A stretch of 64,000 bases of DNA from Acidobacteriota bacterium (GTDB lineage: Bacteria; Acidobacteriota; Blastocatellia; RBC074): positions 44,814 to 108,813 of the forward strand of contig JAHBSF010000010.1 in the NCBI GenBank assembly GCA_019639255.1, given 5' to 3'. The notes below the pieces were generated by a model that was not told the DNA's origin, did no database searches, and was given only the letters and a program-made list of their open reading frames with translations. Position numbers and translations under genes: made by a program. Position 1 is the stretch's first letter. Each line of letters opens with the position of its first letter. Shown here in pieces: positions 27,236 through 39,732 of the stretch.

Positions 27236-27634
27236 ATGTCGAACCTTGGCACAACGTTATCGACCTGGACGCCGCGCCTTCTGAGCGTGCTGCGCATAGT
27301 CTCCGCATTTCTTTTCATGCAGCACGGTTCGCAGAAACTCTTCAGCTTTCCATTGCCGGGGCCGCAGTCGCTGTCGACTATGATGCTTACGGCCGGAATT
27401 CTCGAACTTTTCGGAGGACTGCTGCTGCTGCTGGGATTGTTTACGCGGCCCGTGGCTTTCCTGCTTTCGGGGCAGATGGCGGTTGCGTATTTTATGTCCC
27501 ACGCCCCGAATGGGTTCTGGCCGATCGTCAATCGAGGGGAACTCGCCGCGCTATACTGTTTTCTGTTCCTGTACTTCGCCGCAGCCGGCGGCGGACCGTG
27601 GGGAGTCGACGGTCTCAGGGGCGGAAGACGGTGA
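27236..27634 (+). CDS. DoxX-family membrane protein
   Basis: The 132-residue protein has four hydrophobic helices and the typical DoxX pattern: LRIVSAFLFMQHGSQKLF at the start, then ELFGGLLLLLGLFTRP, and YFMSHAPNGFWPIVNRGELA. DoxX-like proteins are membrane components of varied, often redox-related function. The ATG at 27236 follows GGAAAAGGAGAAAAGA. The longer frame upstream is translated repeat A7. Its partner is not apparent; it lies alone between the kinase and repeat B3. Confidence 0.87.
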   Translation: MSNLGTTLSTWTPRLLSVLRIVSAFLFMQHGSQKLFSFPLPGPQSLSTMMLTAGILELFGGLLLLLGLFTRPVAFLLSGQMAVAYFMSHAPNGFWPIVNRGELAALYCFLFLYFAAAGGGPWGVDGLRGGRR

Positions 27635-27636
27635 GA

Positions 27637-27927
27637 GGAAGAAGAAGTGCTGAGTGCTGAGTGTCGAGTGCTGACTGGTCTGTAAATTAAGCCTTCTGGT
27701 TTTTCAGCCGCGGAGCGGCGAAAGATCTGTAGCCTGGTGCGTGAGCGCCAGGTCAGCAGGCGAAAAACGTTCGAGCCCTGAAAGGGCGAAAGATCTTCCG
27801 CCCCTCCGGGGCTTACAGGGTTTTTCCACACCTACCCAGGGCTTACGCCCTGGGCTACAGCTCTTTCGCCGATCAGCGGCTGAAAAACTTTAAGAACTTT
27901 GTTAACCCAGCACTTCTTCTCCTTCCT
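27637..27927. repeat. Family B/C nested palindrome, copy B3
   Basis: Shell units AGAAGAAGTGCTGAGTGCTG on the left and CCAGCACTTCTTCTCC on the right enclose a B core starting GGTCTGTAAATTAAG and ending TTAAGAACTTTGTTAAC. Core arms contain TTTTTCAGCCGCGGAGCGGC and the inverse GCCGATCAGCGGCTGAAAAA. The right side has the CCCAGGGCTTACGCCCTGGG hairpin. It makes up most of the 417-base gap between the DoxX and cytochrome/monooxygenase genes. Confidence 0.92.
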
Positions 27928-27966
27928 CTACCCGCGCGCCCCCGAAAATTTGTTCTCTTACGATTG

Positions 27967-27982
27967 CTTACCGATCGGTAAG
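27967..27982. promoter_or_regulatory. Perfect 16-bp palindrome, candidate TetR-type operator
   Basis: CTTACCGATCGGTAAG is a perfect palindrome located 70 bases upstream of the cytochrome/monooxygenase start, outside any repeat family seen here. TTACCGATCGGTAA-like sites are common operators for TetR-family repressors. No TetR gene lies nearby, so the regulator would be encoded elsewhere. Confidence 0.55.
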
Positions 27983-28051
27983 TCGGATAGAATGCATACG
28001 GCTCGCTCTCGCGCAGCCGTCGTGATGCACCCAGTCAGGAGGAAGAACACA

Positions 28052-29329
<1,278 letters not shown>

Positions 29330-29447
29330 GGTTTTTCCCTCCCCCCGAAGCGGATCAATTGCAAAAATGAAATACCGGGCGGAATCGGGCAGGGCCGAAA
29401 GGCTCCTGCTCGCTTCCGCGCCTTTGGTTTCTCGTCAGGAGATTTCC

Positions 29448-30968
<1,521 letters not shown>

Positions 30969-30977
30969 CGCATTCAG

Positions 30978-31052
30978 AACGCGGAATGCACGGAATAAAA
31001 CCATAGCAAACTGCGCCGCGCAGTTTCCGTTTTATTCCGTGTATTCCGCGTT
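30978..31052. repeat. Family A-related palindrome, divergent copy A8
   Basis: Arms of 24 bases (AACGCGGAATGCACGGAATA then AAAC) at 30978-31001 and 31029-31052 pair with one mismatch. The sequence shares CGGAATAAA-like modules with family A but lacks the AGAGATAACG ends. It begins 10 bases after the amidohydrolase stop. Confidence 0.8.
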
Positions 31053-31079
31053 GTTTCCAGATTGCCGGAGAGCAAATCC

Positions 31080-32012
31080 ATGAAACTGCGAAGCTGGTTG
31101 TTCAGCTTTTGTGTTGCATTCGTTTTTTGCGGTGCACTTGTTTTCGGCTCCCAGACCCCCCCGCCTGCTGCTGCTCCGCAATTTCCCGAAGCGCATTTCC
31201 ATCATCTGCACCTGAATACGCTCGATCCGGCGGCGGCGATCGATTTCTATACGAGCAAGTTCGACGCCGAAAAGGCCAGGTTCGCCGGGCTCGTGGACGC
31301 GGTCTGGGCGCAGAAATCCTGGCTTCTGTTTACGAAAGTAAATCAGCCGCCGCCCGCCGGATTGACCTCTTCGATATGGCATTTCGGCTGGGGCGCAGAA
31401 GATATGAAAGCCACCTATGCCCGGCATCTGGAAATGGGGACGAAATTTTTTACCCCGCTTACCGATATCAGCGACATCGGCGGCAATACGGGAGCGCGGG
31501 ATCTGTTCTACTATGCATATGTGCTCGGCCCCGACGGCGCTCTGATAGAACTCAATACGGCGAATCATCACCGCTTCGGGCATCTGCACCTGTTCAGCGC
31601 CGATCCGGTGGCGGCCGGTGAATGGTATATGAAGTATTTCGGTGCGCGACGGCGCTCGCAGGCGCCTCCGTCGCGCACGCCCCGCTTTTACCGCGACGTG
31701 CAGATCGGGCCCTCGATGTCGCTGATGATGGACAACGTCAATATCATCATCTACCCTGTCGAGTACGCCAAAAAGGTTTACGCCGACGACTGGAAAGGCA
31801 AGACCGAAATCGAATCTACGAAAGGGCGCGTCGTAGATCACGTGAGCTTCAGTTTTGAGAATCTCACCGAGGCGCTCGAATTGCTGCGGAAAGACGGCGT
31901 CAAAGTGACCGAAGAGATTCGGTCCATAGCCGGGGGCAGAGTCAAGTACGCCTTCATAGAGGGGCCGGACCGCATCCGTATAGAACTCATAGAAGGGCAT
32001 CCGCAGAAATAG
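31080..32012 (+). CDS. Secreted VOC (glyoxalase/dioxygenase fold) protein
   Basis: The 310-residue product has a signal peptide (about 1-24) and two VOC modules: HFHHLHLNTLDPAAAIDFYT (about 40-60) and FGHLHLFSADPVAAGEWYMK (about 165-185), each beginning with the metal-ligand His strand. A further VDHVSFSFEN strand and FIEGPDRIRIELIE close the fold. Two modules together form the usual metal site, but the substrate is unknown. GGAGAGCAAATCC precedes the ATG. The neighbours upstream are an exported amidohydrolase and a copper monooxygenase, suggesting a periplasmic catabolic set. Confidence 0.8.
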   Translation: MKLRSWLFSFCVAFVFCGALVFGSQTPPPAAAPQFPEAHFHHLHLNTLDPAAAIDFYTSKFDAEKARFAGLVDAVWAQKSWLLFTKVNQPPPAGLTSSIWHFGWGAEDMKATYARHLEMGTKFFTPLTDISDIGGNTGARDLFYYAYVLGPDGALIELNTANHHRFGHLHLFSADPVAAGEWYMKYFGARRRSQAPPSRTPRFYRDVQIGPSMSLMMDNVNIIIYPVEYAKKVYADDWKGKTEIESTKGRVVDHVSFSFENLTEALELLRKDGVKVTEEIRSIAGGRVKYAFIEGPDRIRIELIEGHPQK

Positions 32013-32050
32013 GCATCCGTGAAATAAACGGAACGAGAGAATGCTCAATA

Positions 32051-32341
32051 TACAGCGGTTTCGATTTTGGTGTTCAGTACTCTGTAAACAAAGTTTTTGA
32101 GTTTTTCAGCCGCGAAGCGGCGAAAGATCTGTAGCCTGGTGCGTGAGCGCCAGGTCAGCAGGCGAAAAACGTTCGAGCCCTGAAAGGGCGAAAGATCTTC
32201 CGCCCCTCCGGGGCTGGCGCCGCTTCACTACAACAACCTAGGGCTTACGCCCTGGGCTACAGCTCTTTCGCCGCTCCGCGGCTGAAAAACTCAAAGAACT
32301 TAATTGGCAGAATACTGAACACCAAAATCGAAACCGCTGTA
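32051..32341. repeat. Family B/C nested palindrome, copy B4 (different shell)
   Basis: The shell here is unlike the others: ACAGCGGTTTCGATTTTGGT then GTTCAGTACTCTG on the left, with the inverse on the right (one mismatch over 33 bases). Exactly at its centre sits a standard B core beginning TAAACAAAG and containing TTTTTCAGCCGCGAAGCGGC. This shows the same core in an unrelated palindrome, again joined at CTCTG. Confidence 0.93.
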
Positions 32342-32373
32342 AGTACCAGTAAGCGTTTCAGAGGAGAGCTTTC

Positions 32374-33366
32374 ATGCGAGGACAATTGATCGTTTGTGTA
32401 ATGAGAAATGCGGCGGCCGTATGCCTTATGGTTGTCGCATCGGTGGCCGCCGCCGCGCAGGGCGATAAACTCATCGGCAAGTGGGAGGGCAAGGTGCAGT
32501 CGCCGCAGGGCGAACGGCCCACCTCGGCAACCTTTACCAAGGAGGGCGACGCCATCATCGGCAAGATGGGCGGCATACGCCCAGGCGCCGAGATGACGCT
32601 GAAGGACGTAAAAATCGACGGCAACAAGGTGACGGCCAAAGCCGATGTGGAAAGCCCGCAGGGCAATCTCACAATCAACTATACCTTCACACTCGAAGGA
32701 GATTCTCTCGACGGTCAGGGCGCTATTGATTTCGGCGGACAGTCGTTCAATTTCGATATCTCGCTCAAACGTGCGGGCGAGGGCGCGGCTCCGGCTGCTC
32801 CGGCTGCTCCCGCTGCACAACAGCCCGCTGCCGGACAGGGAGCAGGGCAGGGCCGGGGGCAGGGCGGTGGCCAGGGCGGGGGACGCCAGCGCACCGATGT
32901 AGCCCAGCCGCAGCAGAAACAATCGATCGATTATTTCGTGGGGCAGTGGAGCTATCGTTACGTAGGCCGCGAAAGCGCACTGTGGCAGGCGCCGCGCGAC
33001 TGCACGGTGACTTTCGCCAAGCGCGCCGACGGCCGCTCGGTAGAAGGCACGACGCAGTGCAAGTTCGAGGGCGGAACGTCGAGCGATGCTACGGTTATCG
33101 TATTCGACGATGCATCCAGGATGCTCAATGTGACCGAAAAACTCTCCAGCGGGGCTACGCTGAACATGCGCGGCGACTGGACCAGCCCCATCTCGATCCG
33201 CTATACGATCGACCCGGTGACCATAAAGGGGCAAACGCTTCAGCTTCGCAGAACGATTTCGGTTGTTTCGGCCCATTCCTTCACCATCGCCGAAGACCTT
33301 TCCGAAGACGGCGGCCCGTTTGTGCGCCTCGGCAGCGCGGTTGTCTCCAAGGCCGGCGTTCAGTAA
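32374..33366 (+). CDS. Secreted two-domain lipocalin-like/beta-barrel protein
   Basis: The 330-residue product has a signal peptide (about 1-28) followed by a beta-rich domain (about 30-135: [30 protein letters not shown]), a linker rich in Ala/Pro and then Gly/Gln (about 137-170) and a second beta-rich domain (about 180-328: [31 protein letters not shown]) resembling DUF1579 or lipocalin-like folds. The function is unknown, possibly ligand binding in the envelope. AGGAGAGCTTTC is the ribosome-binding site. Confidence 0.75.
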   Translation: MRGQLIVCVMRNAAAVCLMVVASVAAAAQGDKLIGKWEGKVQSPQGERPTSATFTKEGDAIIGKMGGIRPGAEMTLKDVKIDGNKVTAKADVESPQGNLTINYTFTLEGDSLDGQGAIDFGGQSFNFDISLKRAGEGAAPAAPAAPAAQQPAAGQGAGQGRGQGGGQGGGRQRTDVAQPQQKQSIDYFVGQWSYRYVGRESALWQAPRDCTVTFAKRADGRSVEGTTQCKFEGGTSSDATVIVFDDASRMLNVTEKLSSGATLNMRGDWTSPISIRYTIDPVTIKGQTLQLRRTISVVSAHSFTIAEDLSEDGGPFVRLGSAVVSKAGVQ

Positions 33367-33373
33367 CACGCGG

Positions 33374-33476
33374 GGAAGAGAGATAACGGAACATACGAAA
33401 TAAGACGGAATAGACGGAAAAGTTGAATATTTCCGTCTATTCCGTCTTATTTCGTATGTTCCGTTATCTCTCTTCC
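33374..33476. repeat. Family A palindrome, copy A9 (perfect arms)
   Basis: Arms of about 46 bases pair without mismatch from GGAAGAGAGATAACGGAACA to GGAATAGACGGAAA, with the loop GTTGAATA. The right arm overlaps the 3' end of the hydrogenase maturation protease gene: its TAA stop is part of the AGAGATAACGG end. It lies between two convergent genes. Confidence 0.95.
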
Positions 33477-33928
33477 TCCTGCAGCATCCGGATAATATTT
33501 TCGGCGACCCGGTGCGCTGAAGCATCCACTTCCGGCGAAATCCCGGCGCCGTAGCCGAAATCCCGTCCCTCGATTCCATAAACAATCAGGCGCTTCGGCA
33601 TCCGGTCAATCGCTTGTCCCAGTTCAACCATTTCGCACAGTCCAAGGTTGTGCGTCGAGCTTCCGAACAATTGGCGCGGCAACGGATCTTTGCCGGGTTC
33701 GATGCGGCGAATAGCGCCGGGCGCCGCGCCCGACGACGTAGCATCCACTACAATCGCGATCTCGCGCCCTTCCCATATATCTGCTAATCCTGATGCGCCA
33801 GACCCGGCTTCCACAAGTTCAACGTCGGGCATTTTTGCGGCTCGCAGCAGTTCGAGCGTTCTTATGCCGACGCCGTCGTCGTTGCGGTATACGTTGCCGA
33901 TTCCGATGATGACGATTGCGGGCCTCAA
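33464..33928 (-). CDS. NiFe hydrogenase maturation protease
   Basis: The 154-residue protein matches the HycI/HupD peptidase family, which cuts the C-terminal tail from the hydrogenase large subunit after nickel insertion. It has IGIGNVYRNDDGVGIRTLEL with the nickel-binding Asp, the VVDATSSG Asp segment, and the His in SSTHNLG. The stop is contributed by repeat A9. It lies 1 base after the large-subunit gene, whose C-terminus carries a 9-residue tail behind the final metal-ligand His, consistent with cleavage by this enzyme. Last gene of the hydrogenase operon. Confidence 0.92.
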   Translation of the reverse strand: MRPAIVIIGIGNVYRNDDGVGIRTLELLRAAKMPDVELVEAGSGASGLADIWEGREIAIVVDATSSGAAPGAIRRIEPGKDPLPRQLFGSSTHNLGLCEMVELGQAIDRMPKRLIVYGIEGRDFGYGAGISPEVDASAHRVAENIIRMLQEEER

Positions 33929-33929
33929 C

Positions 33930-35208
33930 TTATTCGCGCTCGATTTCGAATTTCAGAAAGTGCGTCGCGCACGATATGCACGGATCGTAGCTGCGGACTG
34001 TGCGCTCGCACTCGCGCGCAAGCTCTCGGTCGGGCAGATCCAGTCGTTCGCCCGCAAACCGCCTGAGATCGCTTTCAATGCTTCTCTGATTCTGCGATGT
34101 GGGAGGAATAATCCTTGCTTCGAGAATATGCCCGGTTTCATCCAGCCGGTATCGGTGATAAAGCATGCCGCGCGGAGCTTCGGTGCACGCGCGTCCCTCG
34201 GATGCTCGCAACTCGACCGGCGCGGCCGCACGTTCCGGTTTTTCGTAGCCATCGATAATACGCAGCGCTTCATCGCAGGCGTATACCATTTCCACCGCAC
34301 GCACAATGATGCTCTGAAATATGTTGCGGCACTCGGAGCGCAATCCCGCGCTGTGCGCGGCTTCCTGCGCCGTAGCGGAGAGCCTGTCGAAGTTCAGACT
34401 GTAGCGCGCAAGCGGGCCGACGAGATATGAGTCGCGATCCCTAAGACGTCCGTGCAGCGCAGTGGAGTGTTTGACGTGTTCCTCGTCGAAGTATTCATCG
34501 AAGCGCTGCGGCGCGATGTCGTGCCCGCGATTGGAAACGATGTTTCCCTCGTTGAACGGATACTGTTCGGGATGCCTGAGGGCGACGAAATCGTAATCCT
34601 GTTCGAAATCGGGGAAGGGAAGCGTTGCGGTCCATTGAACGGTTTGCAAAGCAGCCTCGCGCGCCCATTTCAACTTTTCTGCAATCCCGGTTAATTCTCG
34701 TTTTTCCGGCGCGCGGTAAAATCCGCCCACCCGCACGTTAACGGGATGAATCTCGCGACCGCCGAGCAGCGCAATCAATTCGTTGCCTGCCTTCTTGAGT
34801 TGCAACCCGCGCTCGACTTCCGCGCGATGATCCTTCGCCATTGCGATGCCGTCGTCATAGCCGAGGAAATCCGGCGCGTGCAGCAGGTAAACGTGCAGTG
34901 CGTGGCTTTCGATCCACTCGCCGCAATACATCAATCTTCTCAGCGCGCGAACCTGCGGGTCGATTTCGACGCCGAGGGCGTTTTCCATCGCGTGTACGGC
35001 GCTCATCTGGTACGCCACGGGGCAGATGCCGCATATGCGCGAGGTAATGTCGTGCGCTTCGTTGTAGTTTTTCCCGCGCAGCAGAGCTTCAAAAAATCTC
35101 GGCGGCTCGAATATCTTCAACTGCACGTCGGTAATCGCGCCGTTTTTCGCCTTCAGCCGCAGCGCACCCTCGCCCTCTACGCGCGTGATGTAATCCACCT
35201 TGATCGTT

Positions 35209-35219
<11 letters not shown>
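33930..35219 (-). CDS. hydA: Group 3b NiFe hydrogenase/sulfhydrogenase, alpha (large) subunit
   Basis: The 429-residue catalytic subunit binds the NiFe centre. The L1 motif RICGIC is at residues 61-66 and the L2 motif DPCISCATH at 412-420; all four Cys ligands are present. HydA of group 3b enzymes couples H2 and NADPH, and some reduce polysulfide. After H420 come nine residues expected to be removed by the protease encoded next. The start at 35219 follows GGAGAGGGCGGGG and overlaps the delta-subunit stop by 11 bases; the frame extends 7 codons further up. The gene order (beta, cNMP protein, gamma, delta, alpha, protease) fits group 3b. Confidence 0.93.
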
Positions 35220-36005
<786 letters not shown>

Positions 36006-36006
<1 letters not shown>

Positions 36007-36839
36007 CAGATTTCCCTTTTTCCAAACAGTCCGGCGATGCGATCGAAACGCAGCACCGGCCCGTCGCTGCACAGGAAATGCGGCCCGTACTGGCAATGCC
36101 CGCACGCAACGACGGCGCACTTCATGTTGCGCTCCATCGATACGAATATGCGGTCGAGGCTCACACCCCGCTTCTGCATTTCCGCTACCGTGTACCGCAT
36201 CATGATTTCAGGTCCGCAAATCATCACAATCGCATTCGCAGCGTCGAAATCCGCCCGCGGTATAAGGCGGGTAACCACGCCGACGTTTCCCGTCCAATCC
36301 CTCCCGGCTGCGTCTACCGTCGAATCGATATATGTATCGGGGCGGCGGCGCCACCTTTCAAATTCCCGCGTGTAGAGCCGGTCCGCGGGCGTGCGCGCAC
36401 CATAAAGCAGAACGAGTTTCCCGTATTTGTTTCTGTTGGCGAGCACGTGATAAATGACGGGGCGCAGCGGGGCAAGACCTATGCCGCCCGTGACCAGCAC
36501 CACATCGCGTCCTTCTGAGAGATCTACGGGCCACGGCGCGCCGAACGGGCCGCGCACGCCTATGGAATCTCCGCGTTTGAGTTTGCGCATCGCGCGCGTC
36601 ACTACACCCACGGCGCGCACGGTATGAACCAGTTTTTCCGGTCGTCCGGGATGCCCGCTGATAGAGATGGCCGATTCGCCCGCGCCGAATACGTAGAGCA
36701 TATTGAACTGGCCGGGTGAAAATATTGCCGCTCCCGAAACGGGAGCAAGTTCGAGAGTGAATGTATCGCGGGTTTCGCGCCGCACGCGCTCTATGCGGTG
36801 AGGGACGGGAAGCATCGGATTAGAGTTGATGTTGGTCAC
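36006..36839 (-). CDS. hydG: Group 3b NiFe hydrogenase, gamma subunit (FAD/NAD(P)-binding)
   Basis: The 277-residue reductase has an N-terminal FAD-binding barrel with [13 protein letters not shown] and an NAD(P)-binding domain starting at [22 protein letters not shown]-terminal 2Fe-2S or similar cluster-binding loop is indicated by [20 protein letters not shown]. It transfers electrons between the nucleotide and the iron-sulfur subunits. It lies 32 bases downstream of the cNMP-domain gene and overlaps the delta subunit gene. Confidence 0.92.
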
Positions 36840-36871
36840 CGGATTGAGTGTGGTAATCGATCTTGCAGCGT

Positions 36872-37339
36872 TCAGGAGTTGTCGCCGTATACATCCAGAA
36901 GCTGAAGCCTGGTTGCCAGCAGGCGTTCGGCGAATACTGCGGCGGTGCGTTTGAGCAGTTCGTAGCCGAGCCGCGGATCAATTTCGCATTTTCCGCGCAG
37001 ACACTCGGCATCGAGTGCAAGCGCTCGCGTGGTATCGAGCGCGCGTACATCGAAGCGCCACCGGTGCGGCGGCACGAGCCACGACCAGCCGACCATTTCC
37101 CCGGCTCCTGCGGTTTGAATCATCACCTGCCCGCGTTCCGGCGTATAAACCTCGATTGCGATTCTGCCCTCGCGTATCAGATAAAAACGATCGGCGTGCT
37201 CGCCCTCGCGGCAGATCATTTCTCCGGGACGAAAGACCAGGTTCGATGCACAACCTGAAAGCACGCGCACGTCTTGCGGGTCGAGTCCTTCGCAGAATGG
37301 ATGTTCGGCAAGTATCGGTTCCAGCGACTGTACGGTCAT
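36872..37339 (-). CDS. Cyclic nucleotide-binding-domain protein without DNA-binding domain
   Basis: The 155-residue product has one Crp-type cNMP-binding barrel: FRPGEMICREGEHADRFYLI, REGRIAIEVYTPERGQVMIQ and GEMVGWSWLVPPHRWRFDVR, followed by a long helix. It ends where Crp/Fnr regulators would begin their helix-turn-helix, so it is not a DNA-binding regulator; the chain is too short by about 60 residues. It sits within the hydrogenase operon, between the beta and gamma subunits, and so could be a regulatory subunit or a redox adapter. The start at 37339 is preferred; the extra 14 codons up to 37381 are repeat-derived. Confidence 0.82.
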   Translation of the reverse strand: MTVQSLEPILAEHPFCEGLDPQDVRVLSGCASNLVFRPGEMICREGEHADRFYLIREGRIAIEVYTPERGQVMIQTAGAGEMVGWSWLVPPHRWRFDVRALDTTRALALDAECLRGKCEIDPRLGYELLKRTAAVFAERLLATRLQLLDVYGDNS

Positions 37340-37368
37340 TTTCGTGATTTTCCGTTCTATTTCGTATA

Positions 37369-37496
37369 AATCAAACCACACGACATTGGGGTAAAAAAGA
37401 GAGATAACGGAACAGACGAAATAAGCCGAAACATACGGAAATATTCACCTTTTCTGTAATTTTCGTTTCATTTCGTTTGTTCCGTTATCTCTCTTT
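37369..37496. repeat. Motif D plus family A palindrome, copy A10, inside the hydrogenase operon
   Basis: Motif D (AAATCAAACCACACGACATT) is at 37369-37390, followed from 37396 by the A element. The outer 15 bases and first module pair, but the arms then differ: left GAAATAAGCCG, AAACATACGG; right (inverse) GAAATGAAACG, AAAATTACAG. It separates hydB from the rest of the hydrogenase genes. Confidence 0.9.
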
Positions 37497-37501
37497 CCGT
37501 C

Positions 37502-38656
37502 TCACGCTTTGCACCCATTTATTTGGCCGCGAATGGCTCGAATCTCTTCAGTAATGTCTATCCCGACCGGGCACCAGGTGATGCAGCGTCCGCAGCCCAC
37601 GCAGCCCGAGACGCCGAACTGGTCTATCCACGTCGCAAGCTTGTGCGTCATCCACTGCCTGTAACGCGACATGGGGGATACGCGCACGCTTCCGCCGTGA
37701 ATGTAGGAAAAATCCTGCGTAAAGCACGAATCCCACCTGCGCCATCTTTCGGCGTGATCGCCCGTCAGGTCGGTAGTGTCTTCTACGGTAGTGCAGAAGC
37801 ACGTGGGGCAAACCATCGTGCAGTTGGCGCAGGTCAAACAGCGCTGCGCCACATCGTCCCAGCGCGCGTGCTCGAGGTTATCGAGCAGCAGTTCCCTTAT
37901 TCCTGTTGCATCCATCCTGCGAGTGTTGTTTTCCATTTGTTCAACGGCGCGCGCTATGGATTGCTCTGCGATCGTTTCATCGTCCGGTGTTGCCTCGCGA
38001 GATGATAGCGCGCCCAGGATTTCCGCGCCGAGCGCTGTGCCCGGTTCCACAAGAAATCGATGATTATCGGGGTCCGGAATTTCCGTGAGCGCGAGATCGT
38101 ATCCTGTAGTCGCCTTCGGTCCCGTATTCATAGACGTGCAGAAACACGTCCCACCGGCCGTACCGCAGTTGACCGCGACGACGAAAAGATTTTCGCGCCG
38201 CGCGCGATACACCGCATCCGGGTACACGCCGTCGAGCAGCACCCGGTCCTGAATCGCTATTGCGTGCAGTTCACACGACCGTGCGCCTATGAATGCGAAT
38301 TTTTCCTGCGGTTGTTCTTCATCGATGATTCGTAAACCGTTCTCGGCGCATTCGGCGCGAAACAGCCGTATGCGCGGCGGATGCAGATATTTTTTCCAGG
38401 AATGCGGGCCTACTACGTAGCCGAAAAGCGCCCGATCATCGCGTTGTTTTAACCGATAGCGTCCGCCGTCCTGCTCGTCGGTCAAGCCCTCGGGCAGGTC
38501 GGCAAGCGAGGCAATCCGGTCGTAAACTATTGCGCCGTCGCTCACTACGGGCCCGATTACTTGGTAACCTCTTGCGCCGAGAACGTCGATCAGCGTCCCA
38601 AGTTCTTCGCGTTCGATGATCGAAAGTCCTGCATTCCGGTCGCCTGCCGATTTCAT
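37502..38656 (-). CDS. hydB: Group 3b NiFe hydrogenase, beta subunit (4Fe-4S)
   Basis: The 384-residue iron-sulfur subunit has a Cys-containing core (CGTAGGTCFCTSM, about 170) and two C-terminal 4Fe-4S motifs: CLTCANCTMVCPTCFC (about 276-291) and GCVGCGRCITWCPVGID. It resembles the HydB/AsrA-type sulfhydrogenase beta subunit and passes electrons toward NADP or polysulfide. It is the first gene of the operon, divergent from the phosphate-uptake genes starting at 38764; the 107-base region between them must hold both promoters. GGAGATGCG precedes its ATG. Confidence 0.92.
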   Translation of the reverse strand: MKSAGDRNAGLSIIEREELGTLIDVLGARGYQVIGPVVSDGAIVYDRIASLADLPEGLTDEQDGGRYRLKQRDDRALFGYVVGPHSWKKYLHPPRIRLFRAECAENGLRIIDEEQPQEKFAFIGARSCELHAIAIQDRVLLDGVYPDAVYRARRENLFVVAVNCGTAGGTCFCTSMNTGPKATTGYDLALTEIPDPDNHRFLVEPGTALGAEILGALSSREATPDDETIAEQSIARAVEQMENNTRRMDATGIRELLLDNLEHARWDDVAQRCLTCANCTMVCPTCFCTTVEDTTDLTGDHAERWRRWDSCFTQDFSYIHGGSVRVSPMSRYRQWMTHKLATWIDQFGVSGCVGCGRCITWCPVGIDITEEIRAIRGQINGCKA

Positions 38657-38763
38657 CGCATCTCCTTATCACGTTGTGTTTTATGGATTTTGCCACGGGA
38701 TGCCCGAAAACACACACATCCGGCGAAAAACAACGAATGCGACTTTACAGGGATTTAAGGCCG

Positions 38764-39729
38764 ATGGTGGATACTACTGCCGTTATGTTTACCAAACTCG
38801 CGCATTATAGATGGACCGGTTTGATCATTCTGCTGCTGGCAGGTGCGGGTGCGGTCGCCTGCGCGCGAGGGCATGCACAGCAGGCTTCAAACCGAACAGG
38901 CGGCGTCGTAATACAGAATATCGGTTCGGACACGATGGTGAACGTCGCGCAGGCGTGGGCGGAAGCATATGCGGACGTCTCGCCTAACGTATCGGTAGAG
39001 GTATCGGGCGGCGGTTCGGGCACCGGGGTTGCTGCGCTTATAAACGGGACGGCGGACATCGCCAATTGCAGCCGCGAACTGGAGCCCGAAGAAATTGCAC
39101 GCGTCGTTGCAGCATCGGGGCGCGAGCCGCAGCGTTTTGTAGTCGGGTATGACGCGCTTGCCATATTCGTTCACCGCGATCATCCGCTCGACGAAATTTC
39201 CCTCGAAGATCTGGCGGCGATTTACAGCGAACACGGCAATCTCCGGCGCTGGTCGGATCTGGGCGTGCAGCCGCGGGGCTGCGCCGGCGGCCGAATGATC
39301 CTGATAAGCCGGCAGTCCAACTCCGGTACGTATCATTACTTTCGCGAAGCCATACTCGGGCGCGGAGTGGATTTCCGTCTCGGCACGCTCGACCTGCACG
39401 GGTCGAAGGACGTTGTAGAACTAATAGGGCGCACGCCCTGCGCTATCGGGTACAGCGGAATGGGATATGCCACGCCGCAGGTGAAAATGCTGCGCGTCGT
39501 GCGCAGGAGCGGTGAACCCGGCATAGCCCCTTCGGTTGAAACTGCGCAGTCGGGCGAGTATCCGATTGCGCGCCCGTTGCTGATATTCACGCGCGGGGAG
39601 CCTTCGCGCGAAGTTCGCGAGTACCTGGACTGGATTCACACCGATGCCGGACAACGTATAGTGATGACGAGCGGATATGTGCCGCTCGGAGAGCCGTCGC
39701 AGTCTCAAATAGCAGCGGAGAGGCGTTGA
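38764..39729 (+). CDS. pstS: Phosphate ABC transporter substrate-binding lipoprotein
   Basis: The 321-residue protein binds phosphate in the periplasm. A signal segment (LIILLLAGAGAVAC) ends in a plausible lipobox cysteine. Phosphate-site motifs are visible: IGSDTMVNVAQAWAEAY, SGGGSGTGVAALINGTADIA and SRQSNSGTYHYFREAILG. ATG at 38764 is chosen, with another at 38785 nearer to the signal core. It opens the pstSCAB1B2 operon, with a 3-base gap to pstC. No Pho box could be recognised with confidence. Confidence 0.88.
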   Translation: MVDTTAVMFTKLAHYRWTGLIILLLAGAGAVACARGHAQQASNRTGGVVIQNIGSDTMVNVAQAWAEAYADVSPNVSVEVSGGGSGTGVAALINGTADIANCSRELEPEEIARVVAASGREPQRFVVGYDALAIFVHRDHPLDEISLEDLAAIYSEHGNLRRWSDLGVQPRGCAGGRMILISRQSNSGTYHYFREAILGRGVDFRLGTLDLHGSKDVVELIGRTPCAIGYSGMGYATPQVKMLRVVRRSGEPGIAPSVETAQSGEYPIARPLLIFTRGEPSREVREYLDWIHTDAGQRIVMTSGYVPLGEPSQSQIAAERR

Positions 39730-39732
39730 ACC

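Noticed and set aside
31032..32048. Minus-strand frame of 338 codons opposite the VOC gene
   Set aside because: Its start lies in repeat-like sequence and the plus-strand gene has a ribosome-binding site, signal peptide and VOC motifs.
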